NCBI GenBank assembly: GCA_026261815.1
Contig: JAMPIT010000484.1
Coordinates: forward strand, 14,978,501 to 15,042,500
Source: Monarcha castaneiventris obscurior
Lineage: Eukaryota; Chordata; Aves; Passeriformes; Monarchidae
Length of the DNA: 64,000 bases
Reading direction: 5' to 3'
In this document: positions 38,701-51,139 of the stretch, piece by piece
Numbering within the stretch: position 1 is the first letter of the stretch
Layout of the letters: every line of letters starts with the position of its first letter
Notes under the pieces: generated by a model
The model's database searches: none
The model's input: the letters and a program-made list of their open reading frames with translations, nothing else
Told to the model about the DNA's origin: nothing
Made by a program: the position numbers and the translations under genes

Positions 38701-39527
38701 TGGGCAATCACATATCCATAATGTAACCTGATTCTTTGCATTTTTATGTTCCCTAAATGTGTTTACAGTCAAGAAAAATAGTAGTTTTTCCATGAACACA
38801 CGGTTCTCTGAGCTATTTCTTGGGTTTTCTATCATCAATGCTCTCTTTATTATTTTCTGCAGATGTAACTCTGCATGTGAGATTTCCATAGACAAATAAT
38901 ATCCTCTCTTTTCTGGGGCTTTGGAAAGCAACAAGGAAAGCCAAACTGATCCTGTCCCCCTGTTGAGGTTCTCTTTGAAGAATGATTGCTTTGTGGTTTC
39001 TTTAGGGCACAGCTTCAAGTTTGGAAGCAAATGCAAAGTGAGCAGATTCTGGCCAGCAATTCCACCTGCCAGCAGGGTGCATTTCTTAGGTTTTACTGCC
39101 CATGTGCCCAGAACTCTCTCTGCAAGACACTAACGAAGCAATTAATGGAAAGGGCTCGTAGATAACCCCGTAGAGAATAGTTGGTCTCCTTTTCATGTGA
39201 AACTCAGCATCCAGAGTAAGGCAGCTTTCTAGGGTGACTCCGTGAAAGTCCCAAAGCACCTGGACTGTGGATGGTTATCCTTCTCTGCCTGTTGTAAAAT
39301 GTATCAGAAGTGTGACCTGTCTAGTAATGTGAATTACCAGGAGCTTAGTGCTGGCACTGGCTGCAGGCAGTGCTTGCCAGGGGTATGGCAGCTGTATCTG
39401 GTGGAGCTGCAGTTCCCTTTTAATGAGGGGAGCTTGCTGGTTTGGCTGCTTTAAGCAGCTTTCTTTGAAATACTGTCTCCAAAATGCAGGAAGAGGAGAA
39501 AGCCACCTCCTGTAGCTGTGCTTGCAG
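35731..39527. other. Gene-free stretch
   Basis: The longest frame is 136 codons (minus, 38626-39036), with no domain. An AAC microsatellite lies at 37344-37365. No gene is supported. Confidence 0.5.
37344..37365 (+). repeat. (AAC)n microsatellite
   Basis: CAAACAACAACAACAACAAAAA, a short trinucleotide run of about five units ending in an A run. Confidence 0.85.
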
Positions 39528-39765
39528 ATCATAGAACCATAAAATGGTTTGGGTTGAAAGGGACCTTGAAGACCATCTTGCTCCAACCCCCTGTGATGGG
39601 CAGGGACACCTTCCACTATCCCAGCTTGCTCAGGACTCCATCCAGCCTGGCCTTGAACACTTCCAGGGATGGAGCATCCACAGGTTCCCTGGACAACGAG
39701 AATTTCTTCCTAATGTCTAACCTTGCCCCTTTTCCATTTGAATCCTCTGAATGAGTCTGTTGGCA
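39528..39765 (-). mobile_element. Avian CR1 LINE 3' fragment with internal gap
   Basis: The plus strand starts TCATAGAACCATAAAATGGT, then TTGGGTTGAAAGGGACCTTG, and continues CCCTGTGATGGGCAGGGACA, CCTTCCACTATCCCAGCTTG, CCTGGCCTTGAACACTTCCA and GGGATGGAGCATCCACAGGT, then GAATTTCTTCCTAATGTCTA. This is the reverse complement of the avian CR1 3' region in family order, so the element's sense strand is minus and its 3' terminus is at about 39528. Against the family layout, a few tens of bases seem missing between GGTTCCCTGGACAAC and AATTTCTTCC. Similarity ends in the 'accattacccc'-equivalent region near 39750. The open plus frame at 39518-39754 is antisense to the LINE and is not a gene. Confidence 0.92.
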
Positions 39766-40939
39766 GCTCTGGCTCAGGTAGGAAAGCAGAGATCACAAGC
39801 AATGCGGTCCCATGAGGCACCAGAACATTGTCAGTCTCTGTCACAAGATTTAGTTTAAGCCACTTGAGTTTTCACCAAGCTGCTGCCTCCAAAGGGAAGA
39901 AAGTCTCCAGACACCAATGAGAGCAGAGCCTGAAGTGTGATGCCGTTGGGTGTCAGGGTTGTGGGCTGGCTTGGGAATGCACCACATCTGCGTGAGGCTT
40001 TGCCAGAGCCCAAACGTTGTGCCTCTGTTTTGTCTGCCAGCAGTGCTGGGTCTTCTGTGGCACCTCTGTGTGTGCCTGAGGGAGAAGTGCTCCCTGCTGA
40101 GAGGGTGATGAGGAAGGGTGACCTGGGCAGACGTCATAGCTGCCTCTTTTGCAATCTGCCCATGCTGATGCAAGTTTAAGGTCAAAACTTGTCACCCAGA
40201 ATTTCGTTGGTGTGTGTCCTTTCTACCCTGGGCTGCAAAGCATCCAGCAATACAAAATGGTAGGTTTCCCAAGGAAAAACTGGGCAAGATACAGGTGGTT
40301 GTTTATTTTCTCATCTCTTACTGTATTGACTCTTTGCTATCCTGTCCCCATTCCAGGCCAAATCAGTTTTGAAATCTCCTTGCTCATGATATTGATAAAG
40401 ACAAATGGATAAATGATTTTAAAATCCTGGTGATTATAAAGGGAAGGTTTTCTGAGATACATGAAGATGTGGCAGTGATAATTGTGCAATGGGAAGCAAA
40501 GGAAATTCTCAGATGAATTACAGGATGAGTAAGAGCAGCCTGCCTGTCCAAGTCCTCCCCAGGGCTCCGGTGGGATCTGATACATCTCCCTCCTTCCTGT
40601 CTGAATTTGCAGCGTGACTCTTGTGTGATTATTTCACAGGTCTCTGCCTGAAGCTGGCCCTGCCCTTGGGCCACCTGTGCCTTCTCTCCAAGCTGTGCTC
40701 CTTGGGTTTGCATGTCCTCGATGAAACCAAGGCTGAGACTGGCACAGTGGTGCTTTCTGAATGGTGTCCAAAGCCCGAAATGAAGCTGCTGTGCTTTGGT
40801 GCAACCTGTGTGTCTGGGGGTTGTGGTGATGGTGGAAAACAGATATGGGAAGAAAAAAACCAAGGGTGGGAAGCACAAAAGGTTAATGTGCTGGTGCAAC
40901 AGGCAGGCCCGGGGAGGAGGAGTGGCAGGAAGGGGTTTG
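39766..40939. other. Gene-free stretch
   Basis: A 171-codon minus frame (40384-40899) and a 135-codon plus frame (40621-41028) are open over the same bases. Neither has a domain, and I take both as chance. Confidence 0.5.
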
Positions 40940-41290
40940 CAGATGCGGCTTTTCTGCGCTCTTATCTACCCCTCTGGCAGCAGCCTCAGCCGAGACTCGG
41001 CTCTTTGGGAAGTGGCCCAAAGCTTTAATGAAGGCAGGCAGGGAGGCGCAGCGCGTTCCTGGCTCTCAGGGGGCCCTTTGTCTCTCAAGGCTATCGGCTT
41101 TCTCTGAGGAGACACATCATCGCCCAGCTCTGAGCTGGATAAGAGCCTTTGAAGTTCTCTGTTTGATATGCGTCACTGCCTCCGTCACACAACACAAGAC
41201 CTTCTCTGGTTTTATCCTTTCCCTGCTGCAGTTTCACCCACCTGGTATCGCAAGCAGAGATAAAACGGAGCTGAACCTCACTCACGTGTC
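40940..41290. promoter_or_regulatory. CpG-enriched block with GATA-site cluster, candidate enhancer
   Basis: GATA-type sites occur at 40962-40967 (TTATCT), 41138-41143 (GATAAG), 41165-41168 (GATA), 41212-41216 (TTATC), 41246-41249 (TATC) and 41258-41263 (AGATAA). E-boxes lie at 41239-41244 (CACCTG) and 41283-41288 (CACGTG). TGCGTCA, an AP-1/CRE half-site, is at 41169-41175. About fourteen CpGs fall in 350 bases, including GGCGCAGCGCG, in a CpG-poor setting. GATA plus E-box clusters are known in haematopoietic, cardiac and endodermal enhancers. No supported coding frame or repeat overlaps. The call is from motif density only. Confidence 0.45.
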
Positions 41291-42414
41291 TTGAAATAAC
41301 TGGGGTTTGGGGAATGTGGTTTCCTAGAGAGAGCAATTAGCACCTTCAGAAGGTCTTAGCAGGAATGAGGATGATGAGTCTCTCCCTCCCATGCACAATC
41401 TGGGCTTTATTTCATGTAACCAGCTCGTTGATGGTCGCAGCTCTTCTGCCCAGATCTGGCTGTCGAGTTGTGCTTTCTGGGGCTGTCCTGGCTCCAGCTT
41501 TCCGCCCGTGTGTTTGGCTGTCCCAGGCAGGGATGGGCAGGTGCAGACCCCTGCCCTCTGAGCTCAAGCACTGCTCCGAGGTCAGGGCATCCTGCGGGTG
41601 TCTCTGGAGGCCACGCAGCCCCCACGATGACAGTAGTGCTGACCGTGGTAAGGGATTTGCTGTTTAAGTTCGGGCTTTGGTCCCTAATGCCTGGTGAAGA
41701 CATACAAACAGAAACCAATCTGGGCTTCCAGGGTCGTTGTTAAATATTTGGGGAGGGGGGGGATTCCTGGTTTTTCTACCAGTGGCAGGAGGCTACTTAG
41801 AACGTGTTCACTGGAGTGATGAGCAGGTAGCTGATAGTTTTTCTCTTTTCTTTCTCCCAAAGGCACATGGCTCCTGCTAATGGAGCAGTGAGAGCAGCTG
41901 GCAGGGCAGGAGCTGAGCTGCTGGGTGGGATGACCTACCTTGGTGACTCGTGAGGCAGGATGTATGAGCAGCTGGTGTCCTGGTGACACCGGGGTGCTTG
42001 CAGAGTTAATGTTTGACTGACCTGTGTGTCAGGTGACCTCTCGCAGTTTAGAAGTCAAGTCATGCATGGAGTCAACCAAAGGAAGAAGTCATACAGAGGG
42101 GTGGGGTGGGGTACTTAGCCAACAGGCAGATTAAACAAATGATGAGGGAGTTAAAACAACACTTCAGGTTATAACCAGAAGGGAGGCTCTGCTGAGAAGC
42201 TGTCTCCACTCTCTGATTGCCTTGCCATTTCTGAGTGAGGGAATTGTGAGCGCGATGAACTGTGCAAGATCAATAATAAAACCCATTCACCTTGGATCTT
42301 GTTATATCTGCTGTGCAAGCAAACAGTATTCCCCATGATTGCTGAGAAGAAAAAGCTAATTAAAAGAGCTGCTATTTAATTGGCCTAGGTTCATCTTTAT
42401 CTAATAGTCAACAG
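41291..42414. other. Gene-free stretch
   Basis: Open frames on both strands over 41365-41743 (about 90-103 codons) overlap each other and lack domains. A G-rich run lies near 41749-41762. 42230-42410 is AT-rich with CTAATTAAAAG near 42356 and TTTAATTGG near 42376, a possible minor homeodomain-site pair. Confidence 0.45.
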
Positions 42415-42512
42415 CAGACAAGTGAGTCTGAAAAGAAAAGCTCTGGAGGGATGAAGTGACTTGACCAAGATTGAAATAAACCCAGCTTGAAATCAGCTCT
42501 TGTAATTCCCAG
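42415..42512 (-). mobile_element. MIR-like SINE fragment
   Basis: The plus strand contains AAGTGACTTGACCAAGA (42454-42470), one mismatch from the reverse complement of the MIR core (AAGTGACTTGCCCAAGG). It is preceded by a purine-rich stretch like the 'gaggaaactgaggcacagag' part and followed by a diverged continuation. MIR-type CORE-SINEs are old and present across amniotes. The match is short and judged from memory. Confidence 0.45.
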
Positions 42513-45500
42513 CAGAAGGAGCCTGCCCAGCTGACTGAAAAAAATCTGTTGCTTGTGTTTCTGGCAGAGATCCTCAGCTCAGAGCAGAATACAAATGCCT
42601 CATTTTAAAGAAATTACTTCTGTAAAGCTTGTCCTGGTGCTTATACACCCACATGAGCAGTGGTGGCTTGGAGGGGACTGCAGCAAACCAAACTGAGGGG
42701 AAGTGCAGGTGTGCAAAGAACCTGGACAGTCAAATTCCAGTGAGAGGACCACAGTGGGGTGTGCTCAGCAGGGTTTTTGTTCATTGTAAGAGTGGGGGGT
42801 GAACCTGTCCTGGGAGAGAATTCGCAGCACACTCAAGGTGGTTGAAGGGCAGTCGTCTGTGGGTGTTGGTGCCTCTGCTCAGCACACCACATTTCTGCAG
42901 ATTTCTCCCCAAGCTCCCCTCTTTTGGGAAATTCAGCCTCTGAAAGATACAGTCCCTGCATACAGTGGTTTTAGGATCAGGCCTTGTAGATGCTTAAAGT
43001 GCAACAGGGGTGCCAGTCCTGAGCAACATCTGGACTCTGTAGGATAGAGGCAAGGTAAAAACCTGTGGATGGTGCTTTGATGGCAACACTGTGTGTGTGA
43101 ATGAAGTGGGGATGTAACTCATCCCAGTCACCTCTTTTTACAGGATGGTGCTGTCCAGATAAGCTGGTGTCAGGAATGCCACTGGCAGTTTCCCCTGTTC
43201 CTTGGAAGCTGTTCCTGTTCAAAATTAGGGGAGCTCACAAGACAAAACTTGGGAAGAAAGCAGGTTTCAGCTGCTGAACAGAAACACAATTCAGTGTCAT
43301 GTCTTAGGGTCTTCTGATGTTTCTGGGGACACCAAAATACTGAACAGCTTGCATCTGAGTCTTGACATTTGTTGTCTCTGGTGGCTTTGCAGTTGATATC
43401 CGTGTCTCCTGAAGTCTGGCATGGTGTAAATCACTCCAGCCAGGCACTGCTCTCTGCTGTCCATGGCTCAGGTGAACATGCCCGTGTAGCTGACAGGGCA
43501 GCCAGAGCAGTGTGTGTTAGCAATGTGTTCTCCAGGCTGAGGGGAGATTGGCTCCTTGTCCGTGTCCTACGAGGACATTTGTGATTGACTGACAGCTGAC
43601 ACAGCTCCTGGGATATCCACTTGTCACCTGAAATCCTCCTGCACATGACACTGGTACCTTCAGAGCAGACATTGCTTTCCCGAGGAGGAAGGAATCAGGT
43701 CAGGCTGTTTCTGGTGCAGCATTTGCTGCACATTCCTTGGGCTGACAGCTTAGCCCCTCTGACAAACTTGTGCCTGAGATTTAAGAGACAAAAATACAGT
43801 GTTTGTTACAAGTGATTGCCCCTGTCCTCTTCAGTCCATATCATTTTCCAGTCTGACATAGCCAAGTTATTGAGTCAGTGCTTCTAGAGGCTGCATTCAT
43901 TTTATTTGTGACCAGGCAGTCCCAGGGACACAAGCTGCCAAGAATCTGTCAATAATCAACCAGAGGATATCTTATCTTTTTTTTTCCTTGGCTAAACACA
44001 TTGTAAGGGCTAACACACCATGAATAATAGATAGTCATAAAAAAAACACATCCCCTGTAAATCTGTCCCAGCTGTTACTAGGCTGAATTTATGACAGCAA
44101 TATTTAATCAACTGTTTTCAAGAAGAGGGTTACAAAAACACTGTGCTAAAAGTAGTGGGTCTAGCAAGAGTTCTCTGCTTTCTGGCCTATGAGAGACCCG
44201 GAAATGGAGAAATGTGGGAGGTGATGTGGATAGACTCAGGGGCTTTGTTTTTGTTTTAATCCACAGCCATGCGGGTGTGCTGTCTAACCTGAGACAACCC
44301 ACAGGAAATGGATTTACCATCTCTGTGTTTTGTGCAGTGTCTGTCTGGTAAAAGCAATGCTTGAGAAGTCTGATTCTGCTCTTGCTAGCCTCTATCTCTT
44401 GCTTTTCAGGTGTTTGTTTTTCTCTATATTATGAGATGTAGATAACTCATTTGCTGGGGTGGTTGAGATGTTAACTGCTGTACCTCTTCCTGGGTGTCTA
44501 CCCTCACATTAAAGAAACCTGAATTCACATTAATTTCCATTTGAATTTGGACTTGAGGTCAGCTTTCTGGTCATCTTTGTGGTGTCAGACCTCGTCCTGT
44601 TGGCTGCTGGAGCTCTAGATTTTAGCCTTTTCCCTGTTCTCCAGACTTTTCACATGCTACCCGATTCAGAAATCTGGCAAATCATAGGTCAGCACTTTTC
44701 CACCCTTAGAATATCCTTTGTGAAAATAATAGTTTGAATAAATGAATAGAAATTTCCGTTTCCATTCTGGTGTTTGAGACTTCAGGGTCCATTTGTTAAG
44801 TGACCCTCTGTGCAGCAGTGATAGCTGTTACTTTTACATAGCAACATGGCTCCATCAGCTACAGCTCCAAGAAAATGTTAATAGTCCTGGTGGAAGACTG
44901 AGAATCAGAAATTGTCTCATTCAAAAAAAGTTTGCGCAGAAGAGGGATCACGTCAAGTCAGTGTGTTGAGATTTGGGCTGACAAATGTTTCTTCACATTG
45001 CTAAGGAGCTTGGAGCAAGTGTCTGAAATGCCCCTTCAGAGCCTCGAGCTTAGTGGAATCCAGCATTATGGGAAGTCATAAACGTGATTTCTGCATCCAA
45101 GCAACTCTGGATACAAATAGCATGCAGGTTGAGATAAGGGTAATCAAATTGGATGCCTCAGGCTGCAAGATGATATCTGCAGGGGTTGGGAAAGTTCTGC
45201 TTCCCAATGCTCCCCACTGGGGCTGGCCAGCGGCCACACTTTGCCATGGATTTGCCTGTCAAACTATTAGGGAAGCAAAGTTCCATTCAGTGTTAATAAC
45301 AGTGATGAAATCCATTGCTTTGCTGTTTGCTTTTGCTTTCTTAAATGCATTGTGCTTGGAGGCCAAGAGCACAGGTTGTAGAATGCAATCTCTTCTTCTG
45401 AGCTTTCTACTCTTAGCCCTTTGACGTTTTTAAAGTCTTTTGGGGTGGGTTAGACATCCCAAAAGTGCAGTTTTTATGGGCACAAAAGCTTTTTCGATCT

Positions 45501-47439
45501 TTGACTTGGGCTTGTGATTTTATGGGAGAGGATCTTTCCTGGCCTGTGTGGTATTTGACTAACAATGAAGATATATTAATACCATGCCCTGGAGAAATGG
45601 CTGCTGAAATGAACTGTCAGGCCAGTGTAAGACTTCCTGCCGTCCGAGGGGATCTGGGCAGAGTCTGCAGCCACCAAGGAGCAGATTTATACTTTGTGCT
45701 GCTGCAGCTGCAGTAAATCTAATGTCAGCTATATCATGCTAAAGGCAAAGCTTCTCAGGCAAGGATGGCTTTCAGTGTGGCACAGCAGCCAGCTGTGGCC
45801 CCAGGTAAACAGAAAGTGTAAAAACACTCAGAAATTAAAAAGAGCTTGGTGGTGGCAAGTCACACCAAAAATTTTATTGGGCTGAGATGCAGGACAGAGA
45901 TGGGTTTGTTACCACATTTACTGCTGCTTTGCTTGGTGCTTTTGCTGGTTTCTTGTTTTGTTTGTGGCTTGTTTTTTCCCCCCTCCAAACATGTTGTGTA
46001 GTGTGTATCCTTTGTGAATACTGTACTTAATCCTTTGAGCAGAGGTGAAGAAGGATCAAATATTGATTCAATTTCAAAATGTAGGTAAAAAATGGCCATT
46101 CCTCCTGTTTCCACCTCTAACAACTTGCTTACGACATTGTTAGCTAGGATAGGTTGCAGTGCTGCAGACCTCTGCACCTTGGACTTCCAGGTGTATTTTG
46201 CTGATCCCACTGCCCTCCAGCATGGGCTGTTAGCAGCAATTTCATTTCAAGGGGAGGTTAAAACTCACGTCTCCCTTCACACAGGAAAGCTACAAGTGCT
46301 GTGAGATTTGAGCCTCTTGGCTTCATGACATTTTTTATTGCTAGGTTCATGATTCACTGGTCCTGATCAAACCAATTCCCAGCAATAAACAGCAGGAAGG
46401 AGGGAAAAAAAAAAGTGTGTCATGTTGATAATATGATGAGTGAAGGCACCAACGGCCCTAAGAGGAGGGTGAGCCAGTCCTCTTGCAAAAGATATGGCTC
46501 ATCCTGTTCATAGCATGGCACTGCCAGGAACTCAGGGCAGAGAGAGATGAGATAAAGCTTAGAAGGAGGAGAGAAGGGAGAGTGACCACAGGCTCCAGTT
46601 CAGGGAAGCACAAGCCCTCCACCAGCCATGTGGGCAGTGGGGCTGAGCATGTGTGTTCATCATGGCCTGGGCTCTTGGGTTTCCATCAGTGGCCTGGGCT
46701 ACCAAAAAACCCCAAAATGTGGTCTCTGGCTCCCTGGTATGAAAGGAGATTGATGAGGGTGGGTGTGATGACAAGGCTATTTCTGTGCATCATCAGCATA
46801 TTTCTGTGAATCTTCAGCTCTCCCTTACAAGAGAAGACATCAGTCTGCACTCAAGTACAAGATATTTTGGTTTATAGCTTGTGAGGTCCTGTCAGTTTCT
46901 TGGTGCCTCCACCTTGCAATTCTGGGGCCCAGCCAGCTGTGCAGAAGCAGTGCAGCAGCAGTGCAGCTGCCACCTGCTCATTTGCCTAATGAGCCTCAGC
47001 CATCAGAAAGCAGCCATGGAGGGAAATGTGAAGCTGAATTTTGACTTCATGGGCTCAGAAGAACTGGACTGAGCTGTAGATGTGAAAGATCAGCAAAGCA
47101 AGCTTGGTACAGCAGCACAGCTGTATGGTTTTGGGTTGTTGGGTGGGTGTTCCTGTTGTGATTAGAGGCTTTGTCTCCAGTTGTGTTGGTTTTGCCCTCT
47201 GTTCTTCCTCATGGTCCCTATTTCATCTCCCTGCTGGGAGATGTCCTCAGCTGAAAAGATGAAATTGCTGCTCTGGGTGGTGCTTTCATGTCCCAGTGGC
47301 TCATGTGAGCTATCTGGTTTCCCCAGGCAGAGCCTTTACCAGCAGTTCACAGGTCCAGGGCAGCTCTTGGAGCTGGGCCTTGCTCCCTCTTACACTCAGG
47401 GTTCCACGTAGTCACTTGCTTTTCTCGTCCCTCTGCATG
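42513..47439. other. Long gene-free stretch
   Basis: The longest frames are 123 codons (plus, 45053-45424) and 116 codons (minus, 45860-46210), without domains. 43960-44110 is AT-rich with a T run and no recognised repeat. An A10 run is at 46405-46414. A small CAG-rich patch is at 46941-46969. Confidence 0.5.
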
Positions 47440-47790
47440 ACATGCTATCATGAGACATCTTATCAACAGTAGCACTGCCTTGAAGAGAGCTAATTTATGT
47501 GATAAAGCCTTATTGCTTATTTCTCAATCCGTACCAGCACTGCCTGCTCAAAAATAAGATTATGGTGATCAAAAACCTGCAGGACAGTCACCTTGAATAG
47601 TGTTGTGCTCCTGAAAACGTTGTACGTGACATAAATCTTTATCAGGATGTCATTTAACAGGGAAAGAAGCTATTGTACTTCTACCAGCTTAAAGTGAGTG
47701 CTTAACATTTTTATGATGTGGAGTTTATTATTTTAATGGATCACCATGATTATGCAGCTGCACTGTTCAGCAATAAAGAGAGGGATGTTG
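47440..47790. promoter_or_regulatory. AT-rich block with GATAA sites, weak enhancer candidate
   Basis: TTATC occurs at 47460-47464, GATAAA at 47501-47506 and TTATC at 47639-47643. An E-box CAGCTG lies near 47756, and there are several TTTATTA/TTAATGG words. The block is free of recognised repeats and has two isolated CpGs (AACGTTGTACGTGAC). The evidence is motif density only and weaker than at 40940-41290. Confidence 0.25.
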
Positions 47791-48340
47791 CCTGGCTAAG
47801 TCCACTGGCCCTGGGTGAGGTCTCAGTGGTGGTTGCAACCACCAGCAGTGCTAAAGCAGCCACTGCTGTGGCCACCTGCTGTACAAGGGGCTGAGCTTGG
47901 TGGGAAAAGCTGGCAGGTTGTCCTGACAATGCTGAGTCTCAGAACTTTAATTGTGGCTGGTTTGTTTTTATGAACAAGCCAAATCTCTCTAGTTCCTCTT
48001 TAAAAACAAGTGGTTTAATTAGGCAGTCTATTTATGGTGAGATGTGTATCTAAAGTGAAGGGCATTTCTTCATCACTTTCCACTTTGCTAATGATAAGCA
48101 CAGCTACAATAAATTGCCTTGGGAGAAGTATCTCCATAGATATTTTGGTTTGATATGGAGGTGCCCTTAAACTTGGCTTAACTCGACCTTGTGTGGTTAA
48201 TTTTTCCCCCCATTCAAAACAGACACACATACAAAAGGGTAAAAAGGTATAAAGTTGATTTCTCAGTTGCTATGAACTGGCATGAACATTAAAAAATACA
48301 TTTAATGCCTGGTTAAGAGTAGCAAGACATTTATTCGTGG
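47791..48340. other. Gene-free stretch
   Basis: No coding frame, repeat or motif cluster is recognised. Confidence 0.5.
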
Positions 48341-48625
48341 ATATATTAACCTGGCACAGGTACATTGGCTGGGTACTGGCTCTTGACAGTGGCCACAGAG
48401 CATAAACCAAGAGTATTGGTGACACTTCCTTCTGGGATGGGCTCTCCAGTGGAGATGTGTCCTGTGCTTAATAGCTTCCCATAGCTGAATTTGCCAAATT
48501 GTTTCTGGAATCCTTGGTAAGCCCTTGATATCCTTGTCATCTGCTGGCAATTAGCAGTTTTAGAGGCTGTGGTTGAAGCTGTCTGTGATACTTTGTTGTC
48601 CTGGTGCTGGGTCCTACTCTGAGAG
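48341..48625 (-). other. Unexplained block with three open minus-strand frames
   Basis: One minus-strand frame runs about 90 codons without a stop, with SYGKLLSTGHISTGEPIPEG near its middle. It ends at a TAA near 48346, and AATAAA follows within about 20 bases (reverse complement of TTTATT at about 48330-48335). The other two minus frames are also open over much of the block. This shape could be a last exon or an old retrocopy of one, or just chance in a stop-poor stretch. I recognise no homologue, and no splice acceptor is clear upstream. Confidence 0.15.
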
Positions 48626-51139
48626 CTTTAATCAGCCTTGTTTTCTGGCAAGGCCTGTGCTCTTGAATCTCCTCATTAGCAGGTGTCTCTTCTCCTTTTG
48701 TGTTAGAAAAAGGTGAAGTGCACAATGTCAGCCAGGAGTGTTTTGTTTGGGAGCAAGGATATGAGTTAGCAGCACGGGAACAGTCAGATAAGGTTTTTCC
48801 ATGCACAAGTATTGCAGGGGTTTTGTAAGTCACCGCTGTATTTGACCACCTCTGTTGACTTAAATATACAATTTCTCATTTACAAAATCAATTTCAAATG
48901 CTTCCTTATCTCATCAGTGACTGAAAGAGAGATCTCTGTTGGAGGGCACTGAAGGAGATGTGGGGTGTAAGTAATGGCATTCCCACAACCACATCCTGAA
49001 GGATGTAACAACGTGGCTTCTCCGCTCTGGCTTCCCAGAAAAACTGATAAGATGCCATTTTGTGCTGGCTTTGGATTTTTCTTTCCTTGTCCCTGTTAAG
49101 GCATTACCCTGGGAGCTTGCTCCTTCTGAGAAGCTCAGCAGAGACTGTGACCAGCTCTGAGCCACCCTGGGCCATGCAATTGTGCATACAGCCTGAAAGA
49201 GCAGGGAAATGTGCTGGGGTTTTGCTGCCTGAGAGCCTTTGCCCTTGGCTCCATGACTGCAGTCACAGAGTTCAGTTTGATGCCTGGGATGGGGGCCTTG
49301 CAAGCAGGTTGTTTCCCCTTCCCAGGAAAGGAGACACAATCACCTGCACCAGGCAGGATGCTGAGGGGGGCATTGTATGTGTACAGCTGGTCTAGAATGT
49401 TACATGGTGGTCTGTTGTTACCAATCATTTCTAAATGACAAAAACTACAGAATGTTGTAAAGTCCCAGTTCAGAAATACACATAAAAATTACCAAAGCAT
49501 TTAAATTGTTTAGACTCCCAAGTTTGTTTTTAAAATCCACTCAGGGTTTCTGTGTTCCTGATCACAATTTGCCATTAGGGATCTAAATGCCTCGGGAAAA
49601 CATTATTTACTTGCTACACCCTGCCACTTCTGGGAAATCACACCCCAAACCTACAACTGGGTCAGATTGGAGTTGGTCCTGTCAAGGGAGAGAGAAGGAA
49701 AAAGGATCCTTGAGCTTGGTCAGTCTGCTCAAGGCATCCCTTATTTCCTGAGCAGTGAATAGGTACCTAAGCAGTGGCCCTTTAAAGTAACCCAGAAAGT
49801 CATGACACTTGCCTACGCAGTACTCACAGGGACAAAAGAACATTTCATAATTGTTTGTCCAGATAAACAAGTGTCAAGCCTGCACTCTGAATTAGTTGTG
49901 GTGGCTTAAGTTAGCCTTTATTATCAGCAGAAGAACACTTGTTATTTGATCTCTCACAAGAATGCCCGTGCTGCTCCTTTGCTCACTCGGTTAAGTAACA
50001 CATGATAAGGTTTGTCTTATGTCAAGTATTATTTTATACCACCTAGAGAAACAGATCATTTGATTTAAAAAAACCCCTCAAAATATTAACATTGCTTCCT
50101 AAATGCCTGTGGAGATTAATCAGTTTAAACCATCTCTGGTCCTGAAACTGTGAAATGAGTGTAACTTCAGCCAAGGTTATGTTTTCTGTAGTCAAAGGTG
50201 GTGAGTAATAAGACTTGAAGTTGAAAGTTGGGTAAGGCAAGCTCATAGGTCATCAAAGAATTTCCAGGTATAAGGAATAGGAAAAAAAAGCTGTATTTTA
50301 AGATACTGATTAAGTATAGAAGAGTCACAGATTTGTCTCAAAACCCAAAACCAAAATTGCCTGTCTTTAGTGACTCCCCTTTAGCGTGTATCAAGATACT
50401 GAAGCCAAATAGGTGGTTCCAAAATAAAAAAACAAACAAGACCCAAACCAAAGCCCAAAGTGCTGGCAGCCTGGCAGCCTTCCTCTTATCTTCAGTGAAG
50501 AAAGAACTGCTTGTTCACAGCCTGTGACATGGGGTCATTTGAAGGTGGGTTGCAAAACAGCAAATGAGAAAAACAAGGACATTTGAGTAGGTTTTGTGCC
50601 ATGAGGATACCTGTGTGATCCCCTCATCTAATAAATCCTTGCAGTATGTAAATGGAAACAACTGCCTTCCCAGTGTCCTAGCTTGGACATGGATGCTAAT
50701 GGAGATAGTGAGGTTTTTTGGCAGAAATGGAAAATAAAATTGCAGCCTTCCTCCGGTCCCAGTCCTATATTGGCAGACAGTTGTCTTTATAGTGCCAGTG
50801 GGACTGCTGGATTCAGCTGTTCTTGCTGGATAGTTTATTAATGTTGATGCAAACAGGTGTATTAACCTTCAGGAGGCTTGAGAAAAGGCCCATAATCCTT
50901 ACAGGTATGTTTTATACTTCTGCAAAAGGTCAGTGTTAACTTGACTATTGAAAAAACCCTCAAAGTCCAGAAGCACAGTCAGTGTAAATGTATTCTGCCT
51001 GCCAGCTGGAGATAATTCCTAGCTGGCCAATGTATCACTGCTGGGCTCTCTGGTACAGCTGGTGAATGGTCAGTTATGGAGACCACTGTGGGTCCTGCTC
51101 TGCATAATAACCCCAAACTGTTCTGCAGCACTTTCTATT
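48626..51139. other. Gene-free stretch
   Basis: A 141-codon minus frame (48914-49339) is opposed by a 111-codon plus frame over the same bases. Neither has a recognisable domain. 49900-50300 is AT-rich with nothing identified. An A-rich stretch lies near 50420-50455. Confidence 0.5.

Noticed and set aside
40384..41028. Opposed frames of 171 codons (minus) and 135 codons (plus)
   Set aside because: They occupy the same bases on opposite strands and neither has a domain. They are chance openness.
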